Shown here one piece after another: positions 44,033 to 52,820 of a DNA stretch of 64,000 bases (its first letter is position 1; each line of letters opens with the position of its first letter). The position numbers and the translations under genes were made by a program. Below the pieces are notes generated by a model. That model saw nothing but the letters and a program-made list of their open reading frames with translations, did not search any database and was not told the origin of the DNA. Source of the DNA: Paenibacillus xylanexedens. Its GTDB lineage: Bacteria; Bacillota; Bacilli; Paenibacillales; Paenibacillaceae. Location: positions 1 to 64,000 of the forward strand of contig NZ_VEIO01000010.1 of assembly GCF_007680605.1 (NCBI RefSeq). Reading direction: 5' to 3'.

Positions 44033-45577
44033 ATGACAGCTCCAAAACCTGTAGCACTGATCATTATGGATGGCTTCGGTCTGCGTAACACGGTGGAAGG
44101 CAATGCGGTAGCGCAAGCCAAAAAACCGAACTATGACCGTTTTATGAGCCAGTTCCCACACACAACGTTGACTGCATGCGGTGAGGCTGTAGGTTTGCCG
44201 GAAGGCCAGATGGGGAACTCCGAAGTAGGTCACCTGAACATTGGTGCCGGCCGGATCGTATATCAGGATTTGACCCGTATCTCCAAATCGATTCGTGACG
44301 GCGAGTTCTACGACAATGAAACACTTGTCAAAGCGGTGCGCGAAGCGAAACAGAACGGTAAAAAGCTTCATCTCTACGGCTTGTTGTCCGATGGTGGCGT
44401 ACATAGTCACATCGACCACTTGTTCGCGATGCTGGATCTGGCTAAAAAAGAAGAAATGAATGAAGTATACATTCATGCCTTCCTGGATGGCCGTGATGTT
44501 ATGCCGGATAGCGGTAAAGAATTCATGCAGAAGCTGATCGCCAAGATTGATGAAGTGGGTGTAGGTAAAATCGCAACGGTTCAAGGCCGCTACTATGCTA
44601 TGGACCGTGACAAACGTTGGGAGCGTGTAGAGAAATCCTACCGCGCTATCGTTTATGGGGATGGACCGAAATACACTGATCCACTCAAAGCGGTTGAGGA
44701 ATCGTATGAGAAATCCGTATTTGACGAGTTCGTTGAACCAACGGTTATCGTTCAAGCGGATGGTGAGCCGGTAGGTCTGGTAGAGAGCGGCGATTCCGTC
44801 ATCTTCCTGAACTTCCGTCCTGACCGTGCAATCCAGTTGTCGCAAGTATTCACGAACTCCGATTTCCGCGGTTTCGATCGTGGGCCGAAGTTCCCTGTAG
44901 GCTTGCACTTTGTGTGCCTGACGTTGTTCAGCGAGACGGTCGAAGGTTATGTAGCTTACGAGCCGAAGAACCTCGACAATACGCTGGGTGAAGTGCTGGT
45001 ACAGAACAATAAAAAACAACTGCGTATTGCTGAAACGGAGAAATACCCGCACGTAACCTTCTTCTTCAGCGGTGGCCGTGACGTAGAGCTTCCAGGCGAA
45101 ACTCGCGTGCTGATCAACTCGCCTAAAGTTGCAACATATGACTTGCAGCCAGAGATGAGTGCTTACGAAGTTGCGGATGCAGCAGTCCGTGAGATTGAAG
45201 CGGATAAACACGATGCGATTATCCTGAACTTTGCTAACCCTGACATGGTTGGACACTCCGGTATGCTGGAGCCAACGATCAAAGCGGTTGAAGTGACGGA
45301 TGAGTGCATGGGTCGCGTTGTAGACGCGGTACTTGCCAAAGGCGGCGTAGTATTGATCACAGCGGATCATGGTAACGCGGATATGGTGTTTGATGAGCAA
45401 GGACGTCCGTTCACAGCTCACACAACGAACCCGGTTCCATTTATCGTGACAGATCCAAATGTAACGTTGCGTGAAGGCGGAATTTTGGCCGATATCGCGC
45501 CAACCATTCTTGACCTGATGCAATTGCCACAACCGGCAGAAATGACGGGAACATCCGTTATTGCTACCCGTAAATAA
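44033..45577 (+). CDS. gpmI: 2,3-bisphosphoglycerate-independent phosphoglycerate mutase
   Basis: A 514-residue manganese enzyme of the alkaline phosphatase superfamily. LIIMDGFGLRN near 10-20, the catalytic serine in GQMGNSEVGHLNIGAGR near 62, GRDVMPDSG near 154 and TADHGNADMVFD near 443 are visible. It starts 1 nt after tpiA. The reading frame is open further upstream inside tpiA, but that part is not conserved. Confidence 0.97.
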   Translation: MTAPKPVALIIMDGFGLRNTVEGNAVAQAKKPNYDRFMSQFPHTTLTACGEAVGLPEGQMGNSEVGHLNIGAGRIVYQDLTRISKSIRDGEFYDNETLVKAVREAKQNGKKLHLYGLLSDGGVHSHIDHLFAMLDLAKKEEMNEVYIHAFLDGRDVMPDSGKEFMQKLIAKIDEVGVGKIATVQGRYYAMDRDKRWERVEKSYRAIVYGDGPKYTDPLKAVEESYEKSVFDEFVEPTVIVQADGEPVGLVESGDSVIFLNFRPDRAIQLSQVFTNSDFRGFDRGPKFPVGLHFVCLTLFSETVEGYVAYEPKNLDNTLGEVLVQNNKKQLRIAETEKYPHVTFFFSGGRDVELPGETRVLINSPKVATYDLQPEMSAYEVADAAVREIEADKHDAIILNFANPDMVGHSGMLEPTIKAVEVTDECMGRVVDAVLAKGGVVLITADHGNADMVFDEQGRPFTAHTTNPVPFIVTDPNVTLREGGILADIAPTILDLMQLPQPAEMTGTSVIATRK

Positions 45578-45615
45578 GTTGCACAGCCAACATATATGAA
45601 ATTGGGAAGTTTGGC

Positions 45616-45769
45616 GTTTACCCCTGAACGAAGGCAGCAGAAATGGTCTGAAGAAGCGTAGCGTTCGCCTTTATCACAGGATTCCAACTTATGAGAATAA
45701 GTTCTATAGGAATCCGGGGATAACAGCGATCGTAAGACGATTCTGCTGACGTAGTGGATAAGGGGAAAC
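45616..45769 (+). ncRNA. Candidate structured RNA element upstream of eno, copy 1
   Basis: Nested helices can be drawn: outer GTTTACCCCT (45616-45625) with AGGGGAAAC (45761-45769); CAGCAGAA (45635-45642) with TTCTGCTG (45741-45748); GTCT (45646-45649) with AGAC (45735-45738); AAGCG with CGCCTT (45666-45671); TTATC (45671-45675) with GATAA (45719-45723); GGATTCC (45679-45685) with GGAATCC (45709-45715); AACTTAT (45686-45692) with ATAAGTT (45697-45703). Segments CTGAAGAAGCG, CGCCTTTATCAC and GGGATAACAGCGATCGTAA (45717-45735) recur almost unchanged in a second copy at 60365-60551, while the stems differ but stay paired. It ends 51 nt before the eno ATG. Function unknown. Confidence 0.72.
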
Positions 45770-45820
45770 ACAAGTGGTCCTAATTTTTAATAAATTCAAA
45801 ATTAAAGGAGATTATCACTC

Positions 45821-47107
45821 ATGACTATTATTTCTGACGTGTACGCTCGCGAAGTCCTCGACTCCCGCGGTAACCCTACAGTTGAAGTTGAAGTATACCT
45901 GGAGTCCGGCGCAATCGGACGCGCAATCGTTCCATCTGGTGCATCCACTGGTGCCCACGAAGCAGTTGAGCTTCGCGATGGTGACAAATCCCGTTACCTC
46001 GGTAAAGGCGTTCTGCAAGCTGTTAAAAACGTAAATGAAATCATTGCTCCAGAAGTTATCGGTATGGATGCTTTGGATCAACTGGGTATCGACAGATTGA
46101 TGATCGCTTTGGATGGTACGCCAAACAAAGGTAAATTGGGTGCAAACGCAATCCTGGCTGTATCCATGGCTGTAGCTCGCGCTGCTGCTGATGCTCTGGA
46201 ATTGCCACTGTATGTTTACCTGGGTGGATTCAACGCGAAAGCATTGCCAGTACCAATGATGAACATCATCAACGGTGGTGAGCACGCAGACAACAACATC
46301 GACGTACAAGAGTTTATGGTATTGCCAGTTGGCGCACCAAGCTTCAAAGAAGCTCTTCGCGTAGGCGCAGAAATCTTCCACAACCTGAAATCCGTACTGA
46401 GCTCCAAAGGCTTGAACACAGCAGTAGGTGACGAAGGTGGTTTCGCACCAAACCTGGGTTCTAACGAAGAAGCAATCACTACAATTATCGAAGCAATCGA
46501 AAAAGCTGGTTACAAACCAGGTGTTGACGTATTCCTGGGTATGGACGTTGCTTCCACTGAGTTCTACAAAGATGGTAAATACACTTTGGCTGGTGAAGGT
46601 AAATCTTACACTTCCGCTGAGTATGTTGACCTTCTGGCTTCATGGGTTGAGAAGTACCCAATCATCACAATTGAAGACGGTATGTCCGAAGATGACTGGG
46701 ATGGTTGGAAATTGCTCACTGAAAAATTGGGCGACAAAGTACAACTCGTTGGTGACGACTTGTTCGTAACGAACACGGAGCGTCTTGCTAGAGGTATCGA
46801 GCAAGGAATCGGTAACTCCATCCTGATCAAAGTAAACCAAATCGGTACATTGACTGAAACATTCGATGCAATCGAAATGGCTAAACGTGCAGGATACACA
46901 GCTGTAATCTCCCACCGTTCCGGTGAGTCCGAAGACAGCACAATCGCTGACATCGCTGTTGCAACAAACGCGGGTCAAATCAAAACGGGTGCTCCTTCCC
47001 GTACAGACCGTATCGCAAAATACAACCAATTGCTTCGCATTGAAGATCAATTGGATGAGCTTGCTCAATACAACGGTCTTAAAGGGTTCTACAACCTTAA
47101 AAAATAA
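45821..47107 (+). CDS. eno: Enolase
   Basis: A 428-residue enzyme that makes phosphoenolpyruvate. The N-terminal DSRGNPTVEVEVYL, the magnesium-binding residues in GDEGGFAPN, IEDGMSEDDW and VGDDLFVTN, and the active-site SHRSGESEDSTIADIA segment are present. AAAGGAG precedes the ATG. A 243-nt gap before it holds the structured element described at 45616. Strong codon bias; a good terminator follows. Confidence 0.98.
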   Translation: MTIISDVYAREVLDSRGNPTVEVEVYLESGAIGRAIVPSGASTGAHEAVELRDGDKSRYLGKGVLQAVKNVNEIIAPEVIGMDALDQLGIDRLMIALDGTPNKGKLGANAILAVSMAVARAAADALELPLYVYLGGFNAKALPVPMMNIINGGEHADNNIDVQEFMVLPVGAPSFKEALRVGAEIFHNLKSVLSSKGLNTAVGDEGGFAPNLGSNEEAITTIIEAIEKAGYKPGVDVFLGMDVASTEFYKDGKYTLAGEGKSYTSAEYVDLLASWVEKYPIITIEDGMSEDDWDGWKLLTEKLGDKVQLVGDDLFVTNTERLARGIEQGIGNSILIKVNQIGTLTETFDAIEMAKRAGYTAVISHRSGESEDSTIADIAVATNAGQIKTGAPSRTDRIAKYNQLLRIEDQLDELAQYNGLKGFYNLKK

Positions 47108-47127
47108 GCTGTGTATACAGCTTTTCG

Positions 47128-47157
47128 GGCAAGCCGGGTAACCGGCTTGTCTTTTTT
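47128..47157 (+). terminator. Terminator of the glycolytic operon
   Basis: CAAGCCGG (47130-47137) pairs with CCGGCTTG (47142-47149) over GTAA, followed by TCTTTTTT. Confidence 0.93.
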
Positions 47158-47280
47158 ATGATCATGCGGAACACGTATGGGATGTGGTCTAGTAGATAGA
47201 CCAGTTATTACGTGGACAACTCTGATAGGTCAGCTATTCAAAAGTTATACGATGGCGGTCTTTATTGGAAATTGCAAGCA

Positions 47281-47318
47281 TTGTACTACTTGTAGTACAA
47301 CCATAGCTGTGCTACAAT
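47281..47318 (+). promoter_or_regulatory. secG promoter overlapped by a perfect 20-bp palindrome
   Basis: TTGTACTAC-TT-GTAGTACAA (47281-47300) is a perfect inverted repeat with 9-bp arms. The -35 TTGTAG (47290-47295) lies inside it, and -10 TACAAT (47313-47318) is 17 nt further on. The arrangement suggests repression by a dimeric regulator, of GntR type judging only by the GTAC-rich arms. Confidence 0.7.
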
Positions 47319-47375
47319 TAAAGTAACTGTTTTTATGGTGAGATGTGATGCCCACATGGGTAGGAGGTGGAAAGA

Positions 47376-47609
47376 ATGGATATTGCTTTGAAATTGCTGC
47401 TCGTTGTTTTCTCGATCGGTCTAATCACTGTAGTATTGCTGCAGCACGGGAAGAGCGCTGGTTTGGCGGGTGCCATCTCCGGTGGTGCGGAACATCTTTT
47501 CGGTAAAACGAAAGCGCGCGGATTGGATCTTTTCTTGCAACGTGCAACAGTCGTACTGGGTGCAGGATTTATGATCTTGGCTATTATTGTTACGGTGGTT
47601 TCCAATTAA
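47376..47609 (+). CDS. secG: Preprotein translocase subunit SecG
   Basis: A 77-residue protein with two membrane helices (LLLVVFSIGLITVVLLQ and ATVVLGAGFMILAIIVTVV) joined by a Gly-rich loop (KSAGLAGAISGGAEHLFG). That is the SecG plan; it assists SecYE. ATG 47376 follows GGAGGTGG. The secG-rnr-smpB-ssrA order is conserved in Bacillales. Confidence 0.95.
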   Translation: MDIALKLLLVVFSIGLITVVLLQHGKSAGLAGAISGGAEHLFGKTKARGLDLFLQRATVVLGAGFMILAIIVTVVSN

Positions 47610-47662
47610 CTTGGTTTGAACCTTCGAATGAATCGAATAGCTGAAGCCAATGGCTTAACGGA

Positions 47663-47698
47663 TAAACCTTCGTTTCGTGCAGAAACGGAGGTTTTTTA
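47663..47698 (+). terminator. Terminator after secG
   Basis: AACCTTCGTTTC pairs with GAAACGGAGGTT over a short loop, followed by TTTT. Confidence 0.88.
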
Positions 47699-48197
47699 AT
47701 AGAAATTTATTTCTCCAAAGTTTTCCAATTATATCGCTATATAGCCACCGAATTCTTCTTGAACTTGATGGATACTGCATTTTGCTTGTAACTTCTGTTC
47801 GATTCCCCCTTACTGTTTTAGAGACCCATTTCAGGCAGGAATGCCACGGCGAGATATAAAATTCCTGTGATTAATACTTCAAACGTATAGATAAGATTCG
47901 TGATGCAACTTATTTTTTAAATGCTAATTTAAATCAGGTCGGGCATATCACATACTGCATAAACTGTTTGAAGGAGCATACTCAAACGTCTAACTTGTTA
48001 CGTTAAGAGACCAAGGGGCTTTTTTGGGTAGCTACGGATGGGCTGGATTGAATTCGTGTATACTAGGGTATGAGATAGTAAGGGCGCGGTAATCATACGC
48101 ATTTTACTATATGGCATCTGTACGAATACGGCACGAATTCCGATACATAAAGAGAAGAGATCAGACTATACTCTTACGTTTCCCGAGGTGAAAACTA
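47699..48197. other. Intergenic region before rnr
   Basis: About 500 nt without a supported gene. A small hairpin CAGGAAT/ATTCCTG lies at 47836-47867, and a weak terminator-like stretch ends in GGGGCTTTTTT near 48026. TATACT at 48059-48064 may be the rnr -10. In B. subtilis a carboxylesterase gene sits here; it is absent. Confidence 0.55.
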
Positions 48198-51005
48198 ATG
48201 ATAACTGAACAACAATTGCTTGACTTCATGCGGGAGACCGCCTATAAACCGATGACTTATCAGGAGTTGGAACAGCACTTTCAGATTGAGGATGCTGCTG
48301 ATTTCAGAGCCTTTTTGATTATGCTGAACACGCTGGAGGAATCTGGCCAAATTTTGCTGACGAGTAACAACCGCTACGGTATGCCTGAACGTATGAATCT
48401 GGTACGTGGGCGTCTTCAAGCGCATGCGAAGGGTTTTGCTTTTCTGATTCCAGAAGACCGAGAGCACCCTGACGTATATATCCATGCCAATGATATGAAA
48501 AGTGCAATGAATGGGGATATTGTGCTTGTGAAAGTAACTTCCCAAGGGCCGTCCGGCGGTCGCCTGGAGGGTGAAATTGTACGGATTGTGACGCGTGCGA
48601 TCACACAGGTTGTGGGTGTTTTCCAGAGCCACGAAGTGTATGGATTTGTCATTCCGGATGATAAACGGATTAATCGTGATATTTTTATCCCGCGTACGAA
48701 TTTTGCTGGTGCTGTAGATGGACAAAAGGTTGTTGCCAAGATTGTCAGTTATCCGGAAGGCCGTGCAGCGGCTGAGGGTGAAATTATCGAGATTTTGGGT
48801 CACAAGGATGAGCCGGGCATTGATATTTTATCCGTCATTCGCAAGCATCAGTTACCTGAAGCTTTCCCGGATGAGGTAATGCAAGAAGCGGAGAAGGCGC
48901 CTGATTCCATTACAGATGAAGAGATTATTCAGCAGGGACGCCGCGACTTGCGTGGTCTGAACATCGTTACGATTGATGGCGAGGATGCGAAAGACCTGGA
49001 TGATGCGGTTAACGTGGAAAAATTGCCGAACGGCAACTACCGTCTGGGTGTGCATATTGCCGATGTGGGTTACTATGTACGCGAGAACTCCAAGCTGGAT
49101 CAGGAAGCATATAACCGCGGATGCAGTGTGTATCTCGTGGATCGGGTTATTCCGATGTTACCACAACGTTTGTCCAACGGGATTTGTAGCTTGAATCCAC
49201 AGGTGGATCGTCTGACATTATCCTGTGAGATGGAGTTTAACGACCAGATGAAGGTTGTGAAGCACGATATTTTCACAAGTGTCATCAAGACTAAAGAACG
49301 TATGACCTATTCCAACGTTCGCAAAATCCTGGAAGGCGAAGAGCCGGAATTGCTTGAACGTTATAAAGACTTGGTGGATGACTTCCACCTGATGAAAGAG
49401 ATTGCCTTGAAGCTACGTGCGATGCGTATGCGCCGCGGGGCGGTTGATTTTGATTTTGAAGAGTCCAAAATCATTGTCGATGAGAACTGCAAACCGGTGG
49501 ATATCGTGAAACGGGAGCGTTCCATTGCAGAACAAATTATTGAGGAGTTCATGCTTGCAGCCAATGAGACCGTGGCGGAGCATTTCCACTGGCTTAAGGT
49601 ACCGTTCATCTACCGCGTGCATGAAGACCCGGATCAGGAAAAGTTGCAAAACTTCCTCGCTTTTGCGGCGAACTTTGGACATCACGTCAAGGGACGTGGC
49701 AATTCCGTGCATCCAAGAGCACTTCAATCTCTCTTGGAGGACATTAACGGTACGAAGGAGCAGACAGTCATCAGCACCATGATGTTGCGTTCCATGAAAC
49801 AGGCGAAGTACGACTCTGAAATGTCTGGCCACTTTGGTTTGGCGGCAGAGTTCTACAGTCACTTTACATCGCCGATCCGCCGTTATCCCGATCTGGTCAT
49901 TCACCGGGTCATTCGTGAAGTGATCGAGAATAAAGGGGCCTTACCGGAGAATCGCCAAGAGTATCTGGCAAGCCGGATGTCGGATATCGCCCAGCAGTCC
50001 TCGGAACGCGAGCGTGTGGCGGTGGAAGCGGAGCGCGATACGGAGAAAATGAAAAAGGCCGAGTACATGCTCGACAAGGTCGGCGAAGAGTTCGAAGGCA
50101 TCATCAGCAGCGTGACCAGCTTCGGTATGTTTATTGAGCTGGAGAATACGGTAGAAGGTCTGATTCGTCTTAGCGCGCTGACAGATGATTATTATCATTT
50201 TGATGATCAGCATATGGCTCTGATTGGTGAGCGTACATCCAAAGTATTCCGTATTGGTGACGAAGTGAAAATTCGTGTAGCACGTGTGAGTATGGAAGAG
50301 TACACGATTGATTTTGAGATGGTTGATATGAAACCTCGCCGAGAACGGGATGGCGGGTTCGATCGTGGTGCTCGCGGTGGTAAAGGTGGTCGTCCTGGTA
50401 GCGGCGGCGGCCGAGGCGGAGCCAAAGGTGGTTTCGGTGGAGGCCGTGGCGGTAAAGGCGGCGCTGCTGGTTCAGGCGGTAAGCGTGATCGCGGCGGCAG
50501 ATCGGCAGAAGAGAGCAGTAAAGGTGCTCGCGGTGGTCGTGGCGGAGCGGCAAATGCCGGAGCGGGTGCAGGCTCATCAGCGGGTGGGTTTGCTGGTAAA
50601 GGCGGAGGCAGACCGAAAGGTGAACGTCGTGCGAGTGATGCAGGCGCAGGTGCTTCGGGTAGTCGTGGTAAAGGTGCGGTAAGCTTTGGTTTCGGTTCGG
50701 GTAAAGGCGGATATAGCTCTGCCCCGGCTGGTCAGGATAGTGGATCAGGTGAACGTAGCCAAGGAAGTAGCCTCAATGGTAGCGGCCGTGGAGAAGGAAG
50801 CTTCAAATCCGGTAAGGGCGGTAGCGGTAAAGGTGGCAAAGGCGGAGGTAAACGTAAGAACACCTCACCTAGCGGTATTTTTATCGGTGAAAATGCTACA
50901 CCGGGCGGTGCGCAAGAAGGCGGGGCACCTCGCCGCAAACGTAAGAAAAACAAAGGCGGGGCCGGGAATGGGACAGCCGCTTTTGTTCGGAAGAAAAAGA
51001 AGTAA
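48198..51005 (+). CDS. rnr: Ribonuclease R with long Gly/Arg/Lys-rich C-terminal tail
   Basis: A 935-residue 3'-5' exoribonuclease. A winged-helix region (1-65), cold-shock domains (about 65-230), the RNB catalytic domain (about 255-585, with DGEDAKDLDDAV and LGVHIADVGYYV carrying the metal-binding Asp residues) and an S1 domain (about 630-710) are present. From about residue 712 a tail of some 220 residues is made of RGG, GGK and GSG-like repeats with poly-basic ends. B. subtilis RNase R is about 150 residues shorter. RNase R degrades structured and non-stop mRNA with tmRNA-SmpB, which fits the neighbours. Ribosome site GAGGTG. Confidence 0.95.
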   Translation: MITEQQLLDFMRETAYKPMTYQELEQHFQIEDAADFRAFLIMLNTLEESGQILLTSNNRYGMPERMNLVRGRLQAHAKGFAFLIPEDREHPDVYIHANDMKSAMNGDIVLVKVTSQGPSGGRLEGEIVRIVTRAITQVVGVFQSHEVYGFVIPDDKRINRDIFIPRTNFAGAVDGQKVVAKIVSYPEGRAAAEGEIIEILGHKDEPGIDILSVIRKHQLPEAFPDEVMQEAEKAPDSITDEEIIQQGRRDLRGLNIVTIDGEDAKDLDDAVNVEKLPNGNYRLGVHIADVGYYVRENSKLDQEAYNRGCSVYLVDRVIPMLPQRLSNGICSLNPQVDRLTLSCEMEFNDQMKVVKHDIFTSVIKTKERMTYSNVRKILEGEEPELLERYKDLVDDFHLMKEIALKLRAMRMRRGAVDFDFEESKIIVDENCKPVDIVKRERSIAEQIIEEFMLAANETVAEHFHWLKVPFIYRVHEDPDQEKLQNFLAFAANFGHHVKGRGNSVHPRALQSLLEDINGTKEQTVISTMMLRSMKQAKYDSEMSGHFGLAAEFYSHFTSPIRRYPDLVIHRVIREVIENKGALPENRQEYLASRMSDIAQQSSERERVAVEAERDTEKMKKAEYMLDKVGEEFEGIISSVTSFGMFIELENTVEGLIRLSALTDDYYHFDDQHMALIGERTSKVFRIGDEVKIRVARVSMEEYTIDFEMVDMKPRRERDGGFDRGARGGKGGRPGSGGGRGGAKGGFGGGRGGKGGAAGSGGKRDRGGRSAEESSKGARGGRGGAANAGAGAGSSAGGFAGKGGGRPKGERRASDAGAGASGSRGKGAVSFGFGSGKGGYSSAPAGQDSGSGERSQGSSLNGSGRGEGSFKSGKGGSGKGGKGGGKRKNTSPSGIFIGENATPGGAQEGGAPRRKRKKNKGGAGNGTAAFVRKKKK

Positions 51006-51015
51006 GTGAGAAGCC

Positions 51016-51053
51016 AGAAAGGGGCGGCGCAGGCCGCCTCTTTCTTGATTTTA
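51016..51053 (+). terminator. Terminator-like hairpin after rnr
   Basis: GAAAGGGGCGGC (51017-51028) pairs with GCCGCCTCTTTC (51033-51044) over GCAG. The T-tract is interrupted (TTGATTTT), so some read-through into smpB is likely. Confidence 0.8.
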
Positions 51054-51163
51054 ACAGCCGTCCTTGCTACAATTAAGGTCTGGCACAGGTTTTTTTGGTG
51101 CAACATGCATGCTATGCTGGTACAGCATGGTACGGGGTTATTTTACGAAGAAGGAGTGAGGAC

Positions 51164-51646
51164 ATGGGCAAGAATGATGGGCAGAATAAAGTGCTTGCAC
51201 AGAACAAAAAGGCTTCCCATGACTACTTCATTGAAGATACGTATGAAGCGGGCATGGTGCTGACGGGCACAGAAATCAAGTCGATTCGTAACGGCCGAGC
51301 GAACATTGGGGACTCATTTGCAACGATTCGTAACGGTGAGATTCATATTCACAATATGCATATTAGTCCTTTTGAACAAGGCAATCGGCATAATCCGCTC
51401 GATCCTACACGCACACGTAAGTTGTTAATGCATAAAGTGCAAATTCATAAGCTACTCGGGTTGTCCAAGCAGGATGGATACAGCATTGTGCCGCTGAAAA
51501 TTTATATTCGTAATGGCTATGCGAAGCTGCTACTTGGCTTGGGTAAAGGTAAGAAGCAGTATGATAAACGTGACACTGCCGCGAAGCGGGATGCTCAACG
51601 TGATATCCAACGTGCACTGCGCGAGAAGCAGAAGGTTGCGCGTTAA
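51164..51646 (+). CDS. smpB: SsrA-binding protein SmpB
   Basis: A 160-residue tmRNA-binding protein. ASHDYFIEDTYEAGMVLTGTEIKS near the N-terminus, the RNA-binding ANIGDSFATI and HNPLDPTRTRKLLMHK segments, and the basic C-terminal tail (GKGKKQYDKRDTAAKRDAQR) that enters the decoding site are all present. ATG 51164 follows AAGGAGTGAGG; the longer open frame upstream is not conserved. Its partner tmRNA lies 520 nt downstream. Confidence 0.97.
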   Translation: MGKNDGQNKVLAQNKKASHDYFIEDTYEAGMVLTGTEIKSIRNGRANIGDSFATIRNGEIHIHNMHISPFEQGNRHNPLDPTRTRKLLMHKVQIHKLLGLSKQDGYSIVPLKIYIRNGYAKLLLGLGKGKKQYDKRDTAAKRDAQRDIQRALREKQKVAR

Positions 51647-51773
51647 GAGAGAGCTACGTTTCGTTAACGTTAATTCGCGTCGATTCGCAATGGTAAGGGA
51701 TGTAAGCTTACGGTCTAGCTGGTCAATGGCAGAATACGATAAGCGGAGAATGATTGGAAACTCGGAATCGATG

Positions 51774-51819
51774 AAGCCTCGCAGTTTGCCTATGTATGGG
51801 TGAGTGTGAGGCTTTTTTT
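51774..51819 (+). terminator. Terminator after smpB
   Basis: AAGCCTCGCA pairs with TGTGAGGCTT and is followed by TTTTT. Confidence 0.85.
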
Positions 51820-51890
51820 ATTTTGTAGGTTGCGTAAATTTGTGCATCGGTGGGTAAATTAATTAAACCAACGGTTGTAGCTGGGTAAAC

Positions 51891-51919
51891 TTTACTTCCG
51901 CTGAGTCACGCGGTATAAT
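51891..51919 (+). promoter_or_regulatory. Probable ssrA promoter
   Basis: TTTACT (51891-51896) and TATAAT (51914-51919) are 17 nt apart. It lies about 240 nt before the mature tmRNA 5' end, so a long precursor would be trimmed. A nearer extended -10 (TGATATGAT, 52037-52045) is an alternative. Nothing else is recognised between 51920 and 52166. Confidence 0.6.
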
Positions 51920-52166
51920 ATGTAGACGATTGAGCCTGATGGCGTGGTTAGTTGGCTAGTTTGGATAACCTTTCATCTGCGCTCAGTAAACTGGATTGCT
52001 TTCCAGCAATCTGCACTATATCGGTGATTCGGGCTGTGATATGATTATTCATGTAGCAGACAGGAATGCCGAGTATGTAAGAAACATCTTTTCACCTTGG
52101 AGGGATTAGATGTGCAGCACCTTTGCTCCGTATTCACGGATTAATCCTGGAGCCCTTCTTATATGA

Positions 52167-52528
52167 GGGGGCGTTTATGGATTCGACGGGGATAGTTCGA
52201 GCATGGGTAGCGGGTAGTGGGGACGCGTCCGCTTGATCAACGCTAAAGCCTATTAAACGGCAAACAACAAACAAACTACGCTTTCGCAGCCTAAGAAACT
52301 GTGTGCGTGCTTCTACCCTGCATCGCCCATGTGACAGGACTAGGGGCTAACAAGTAGTGGGATACGCTGTCACATCTCCGCCTGGGGTGTGCTGAAGAAG
52401 ACAATCAGGCTGACCCAACGTATAGCCGGTTACGGGGCGATACTCGGGTGACATCAAAACTGTGACTACACCCGTAGAAGCTTATGTGTCGTTATCTTCG
52501 GACAGGGGTTCGACTCCCCTCGCCTCCA
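52167..52528 (+). ncRNA. ssrA: Transfer-messenger RNA
   Basis: The 5' end GGGGGCG pairs with CGCCTCC at the 3' end, forming the alanine-type acceptor; the T-arm is GGGG-TTCGACT-CCCC. The ATGGATTCGACGGGG segment near the start is typical. The tag frame opens with GGC at 52259 and encodes GKQQTNYAFAA before TAA at 52292, so the full degradation tag is Ala plus those 11 residues. CCA is not encoded. Two imperfect copies of its last 80-90 nt lie downstream (53384, 54915), which marks the gene as an insertion target. Confidence 0.97.
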
Positions 52529-52542
52529 TTAGAGTCAAGTCA

Positions 52543-52577
52543 AAAGCCATCAACCAGTGTTCTGGTTGGTGGTTTTT
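52543..52577 (+). terminator. Terminator of ssrA
   Basis: CCATCAACCAG (52547-52557) pairs with CTGGTTGGTGG (52562-52572), followed by TTTTT. A close relative occurs after tmRNA-tail copy C at 55011-55041. Confidence 0.9.
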
Positions 52578-52622
52578 CTATTTATGATATAATAAGCATA
52601 AATTTAGATTGGGGGATTCCAG

Positions 52623-52820
52623 ATGTTTGAAACCCGAGAACAGCTCCAAGAAATTTTAAACAAAGCCAATCAACATGCGCGGAAACAAGCGAAAGAATCA
52701 GGTGCCTCTATTTATTATATAAAGAACAACAAACGCGTTCGTGAGGATGCTGAAGGCAATAAATTCGAAATTATATTTGATTCTACGGGGAAACGCCAGG
52801 AGTTTGAGTATCATGAGTGA
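52623..52820 (+). CDS. Small protein paired with the zeta-toxin-like gene
   Basis: A 65-residue charged protein with an N-terminal helix (REQLQEILNKANQHARKQAKE) and a probable beta-rich C-terminus (ASIYYIKNNKRVRE, KFEIIFDSTGKRQEFEY). It overlaps the next gene by 8 nt (ATGAGTGA), the usual arrangement of a toxin-antitoxin pair with the antitoxin first. An extended -10 TG-A-TATAAT (52585-52593) and GGGGG before the ATG support expression. I cannot assign it to a known antitoxin family. Confidence 0.8.
   Translation: MFETREQLQEILNKANQHARKQAKESGASIYYIKNNKRVREDAEGNKFEIIFDSTGKRQEFEYHE

Noticed and set aside
44003..45532. 509-codon open frame on the minus strand over gpmI
   Set aside because: It lies antisense to a complete gpmI with strong codon bias, has no ribosome site or recognisable domain, and arises because biased codons give few stops on the other strand.
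51513..51803. 96-codon frame at the end of smpB
   Set aside because: Overlaps smpB in another frame and runs into a terminator; no start signal.
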